From positions 1 through 5,656 of the forward strand of contig JBAQUF010000011.1 in NCBI GenBank assembly GCA_049297375.1: a stretch of 5,656 nt of DNA, written 5' to 3'. Made by a program: the position numbers and the translations under genes. Source of the DNA: JAAZNV01 sp049297375 (GTDB lineage Bacteria; Patescibacteriota; WWE3; UBA101185; UBA10185). The notes under the pieces were generated by a model. It made no database searches. It was not told the origin of the DNA and saw only the letters and a list, made by a program, of their open reading frames with translations. The first letter of the stretch is position 1. Each line of letters starts with the position of its first letter. This document shows, one piece after another, positions 3,656 to 5,656 of the stretch.

Positions 3656-5656
3656 ATGAAGAAGTATTTTAAGTCATTACTTGCCATTATAGTAGCTTTT
3701 ACTGCTCTAAGTTTCTCACACAAAACTCTAGCAGAAACTACTTATATTGAAGGAACACGATGCCCTAACCCTCCAAGCAGGGATTTTATATCTATTTGTG
3801 GATTTGTAAAATCAGCTGTCGCAACTACAGAGTCAGACAATGGTGAAGAGGTAACAAGAGCATTAACTCCAGTGAAAGACGTTTCGGTATATTTGTATGA
3901 GTGTAATAATTCTTCTCCAACATGTAAAAACAATGGAAATCTTGTTCATCCATTTACATCTACGTGGACAAACGAGTATGGTAGATTTCACCTAATTGCA
4001 AGAAAGGTTGATAGTACAGTCTTATTAAAAAGCAGGGATCTATCAGCGATAGAGGACGCTGTTGTTCCTTCTAAGAGAAGGTATTTAGTATTTGCATGTG
4101 GATATAGATTTGCAGGACTTCAAGCAATTCCTTCTTTCCAAAACTTACCTGAAATAATACAAGAAGTAAAATGCACAGATAAAGATTTCTCCTACATTCC
4201 TCCCCCATTCCTTTATAAATTCTTAAACGATAATCAAACATTAGCTGCACAAATGGGTTTAGAAGATGATATAACAACGCCAACAAGCGATAATACTTTA
4301 ACTACACAAGCAGTATATGAAAATGAAAACAATGCCCCGAAGGTTGATATGGATATTAATTTGGATCTAGAAGGAGCTGATCCTAGATTTACTCCACTAT
4401 CAGGATCTGATTACATAATAGAAGCGGATGTGGCACTTGGGCACTCGCCAAATCCTGAACAAGGAGCTTTTTGGTCATTAGACTGCACTATAAAATATGC
4501 GGGAGATCCTGAAATTAATAGCAAGTGTATGCAAAATATAGAATCTAGTAGAGATGTAAACAGCGTAATTCAAAGTTTAGGCTTATCAACTAAAGATGGT
4601 GAACTTTACCTTACAAACGATAAAGGAGAAGCATGGGGAGATTCAATCATGTCTATAAATGATTTAGAAAATTTGTTAAAAGGAGCTGATAGCGAGGTCA
4701 AGAGCAATATTAGAGATATTCAAATATTACTTTATGAACTTCATTTATATTACGATCCAGATTTCTTGATACAAAATAAATTACCGAATATTCCTCCAAG
4801 AAATGCTATTCTTTTCTATAAAGAATTTCCTGCGAGACAAGATTTAACTCAATACATCCAGGACCCTACAGATATAGCAAGATTCTTAAGTTCTCAATTT
4901 TCAAACTGTATCGGAGAAGTGTTCCTAAGACATGCTGATGAAATAAAGGAATCATCATACCCTAGCTGTGAAGAATTTAAACAATGTAGCACAACCATAA
5001 CTCTTGATGGAAAAAACAGCTATACAACAGGAGGACCAGCGATGTGGTTGTCTAGTCCTACTGAGAGCACAAAGGCATACGAATCCGCGGATCTTACTTC
5101 ACCAATATGTAATCACAATGGAAACACGATAACATTAAAGGATATTCAACCTTCCTGGGATTTAGGTCCAAGCACAGATTATGTTTTAGATAAGTCTTAC
5201 TGGAATCCGGAGTTTTTGTACTACTTTGGACAAAACAATGTTTCGGCAAAGTATGGTAATAAGTTCTATTCAGCTAATGACTCATTTACTGCAAAATCAA
5301 CACCAGGAAACATAGATGACGAGGCATTTAGAGCTTTTGCAGAAGGCATTGGTATAAAAATACAAAGTGGAACATCTGCCATAATCCCTAACGACAAAAA
5401 AAGATCCAATAATTCAGTAGCAGCAGCTGTTAGTATATTGCCTCAAACCAATTTCTTTAGCTCTCCAACCAAATCTAAAGATCCGTCATATAAAGAAAGC
5501 ATATTAACAAACTACACAATATCATCATTAGGTGGTCAAGCTAGGGATACATCACTTTATTCAAATGTAAATACGCGTTCTGAAATAGCAGTAACAAATC
5601 CTACTCAAGATCTTCAATTTCGTAATAACTCTTGGTTTAAAGGAGAACTCCATCAC
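3656..5656 (+). CDS. Large secreted Cys-rich protein with N-terminal Cna-B/carboxypeptidase-regulatory-like domain (C-terminus outside window)
   Basis: A frame of 667 codons opens at ATG 3656 and reaches the right edge without a stop. Residues 1-26 form a Sec signal peptide: KK at 2-3, a hydrophobic core LLAIIVAFTAL, and cleavage likely after TLA26. Residue 27 is Glu, so it is not a lipoprotein. Roughly residues 46-150 resemble a Cna-B/carboxypeptidase-regulatory beta-sandwich: VKDVSVYLYEC (73-83), the turn motif TWTNEYGRFHL (103-113), and YLVFACG (143-149). The visible mature part has twelve Cys (36, 48, 83, 90, 148, 173, 277, 291, 418, 438, 444, 485), an even number, consistent with disulfides outside the cytoplasm. 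No membrane helix is seen after the signal peptide. The region from about 485 is Ser/Thr/Asn-rich. I recognise no enzyme motif and no close family; a surface or envelope role is inferred. It is transcribed divergently from smpB. Confidence 0.85.
   Translation, partial: MKKYFKSLLAIIVAFTALSFSHKTLAETTYIEGTRCPNPPSRDFISICGFVKSAVATTESDNGEEVTRALTPVKDVSVYLYECNNSSPTCKNNGNLVHPFTSTWTNEYGRFHLIARKVDSTVLLKSRDLSAIEDAVVPSKRRYLVFACGYRFAGLQAIPSFQNLPEIIQEVKCTDKDFSYIPPPFLYKFLNDNQTLAAQMGLEDDITTPTSDNTLTTQAVYENENNAPKVDMDINLDLEGADPRFTPLSGSDYIIEADVALGHSPNPEQGAFWSLDCTIKYAGDPEINSKCMQNIESSRDVNSVIQSLGLSTKDGELYLTNDKGEAWGDSIMSINDLENLLKGADSEVKSNIRDIQILLYELHLYYDPDFLIQNKLPNIPPRNAILFYKEFPARQDLTQYIQDPTDIARFLSSQFSNCIGEVFLRHADEIKESSYPSCEEFKQCSTTITLDGKNSYTTGGPAMWLSSPTESTKAYESADLTSPICNHNGNTITLKDIQPSWDLGPSTDYVLDKSYWNPEFLYYFGQNNVSAKYGNKFYSANDSFTAKSTPGNIDDEAFRAFAEGIGIKIQSGTSAIIPNDKKRSNNSVAAAVSILPQTNFFSSPTKSKDPSYKESILTNYTISSLGGQARDTSLYSNVNTRSEIAVTNPTQDLQFRNNSWFKGELHH

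Noticed and set aside
3742..4286. Two short minus-strand open frames (3742-3933 and 4071-4286) inside the secreted-protein gene
   Set aside because: The plus-strand frame with a signal peptide is far longer and coherent across the same bases.
1..5656. CRISPR array, insertion sequence or integrase
   Set aside because: No regularly spaced direct repeats, no transposase or recombinase motifs, and no terminal repeats were found on either strand.

Overview
This is a low-GC (about one third G+C by eye) bacterial window with short intergenic gaps. The standard code fits: no in-frame TGA interrupts any gene and Trp is written TGG, which argues against Mollicute (TGA=Trp) and Gracilibacteria/SR1 (TGA=Gly) codes. 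Divergent but complete ComF and SmpB proteins, an unusual tmRNA tag, very short leaders and a large orphan secreted protein suggest a member of the Candidate Phyla Radiation (Patescibacteria). That placement is an inference; no marker in the window fixes the phylum.

Layout. All of 1-3609 is read from the minus strand. In transcription order it holds smpB (3130-3609), the tmRNA gene ssrA (2680-3057), a small basic protein of 97 residues (2316-2609) closed by an intrinsic terminator (2277-2318), a repeat-rich leader (2139-2255), comF (1458-2135), a serine tRNA with anticodon GCT (1338-1426), and a polytopic membrane protein that runs off the left edge (1-1309). Divergently, on the plus strand, a secreted Cys-rich protein starts at 3656 and is still open at the right edge. 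Only about 46 bases separate the smpB start from the secreted-protein start.

How it works together. SmpB and tmRNA are the two obligatory parts of trans-translation, which rescues stalled ribosomes and tags the unfinished protein for proteolysis; here they are adjacent on one strand. ComF is the phosphoribosyltransferase-like protein of natural transformation. The membrane protein looks like a GT-C type glycosyltransferase or related envelope enzyme, and the secreted protein is a probable surface component with a Cna-B/carboxypeptidase-regulatory-like beta-sandwich near its N terminus. The 97-residue gene directly behind the tmRNA 3' end is more GC-rich than smpB and may be acquired.

No complete new multi-gene system is evident. 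The items most worth following are the nested inverted repeat with clustered AGGTA motifs and a perfect DnaA-box match in front of comF, the atypical tmRNA tag, the small basic gene at the tmRNA 3' end, and the large secreted protein.
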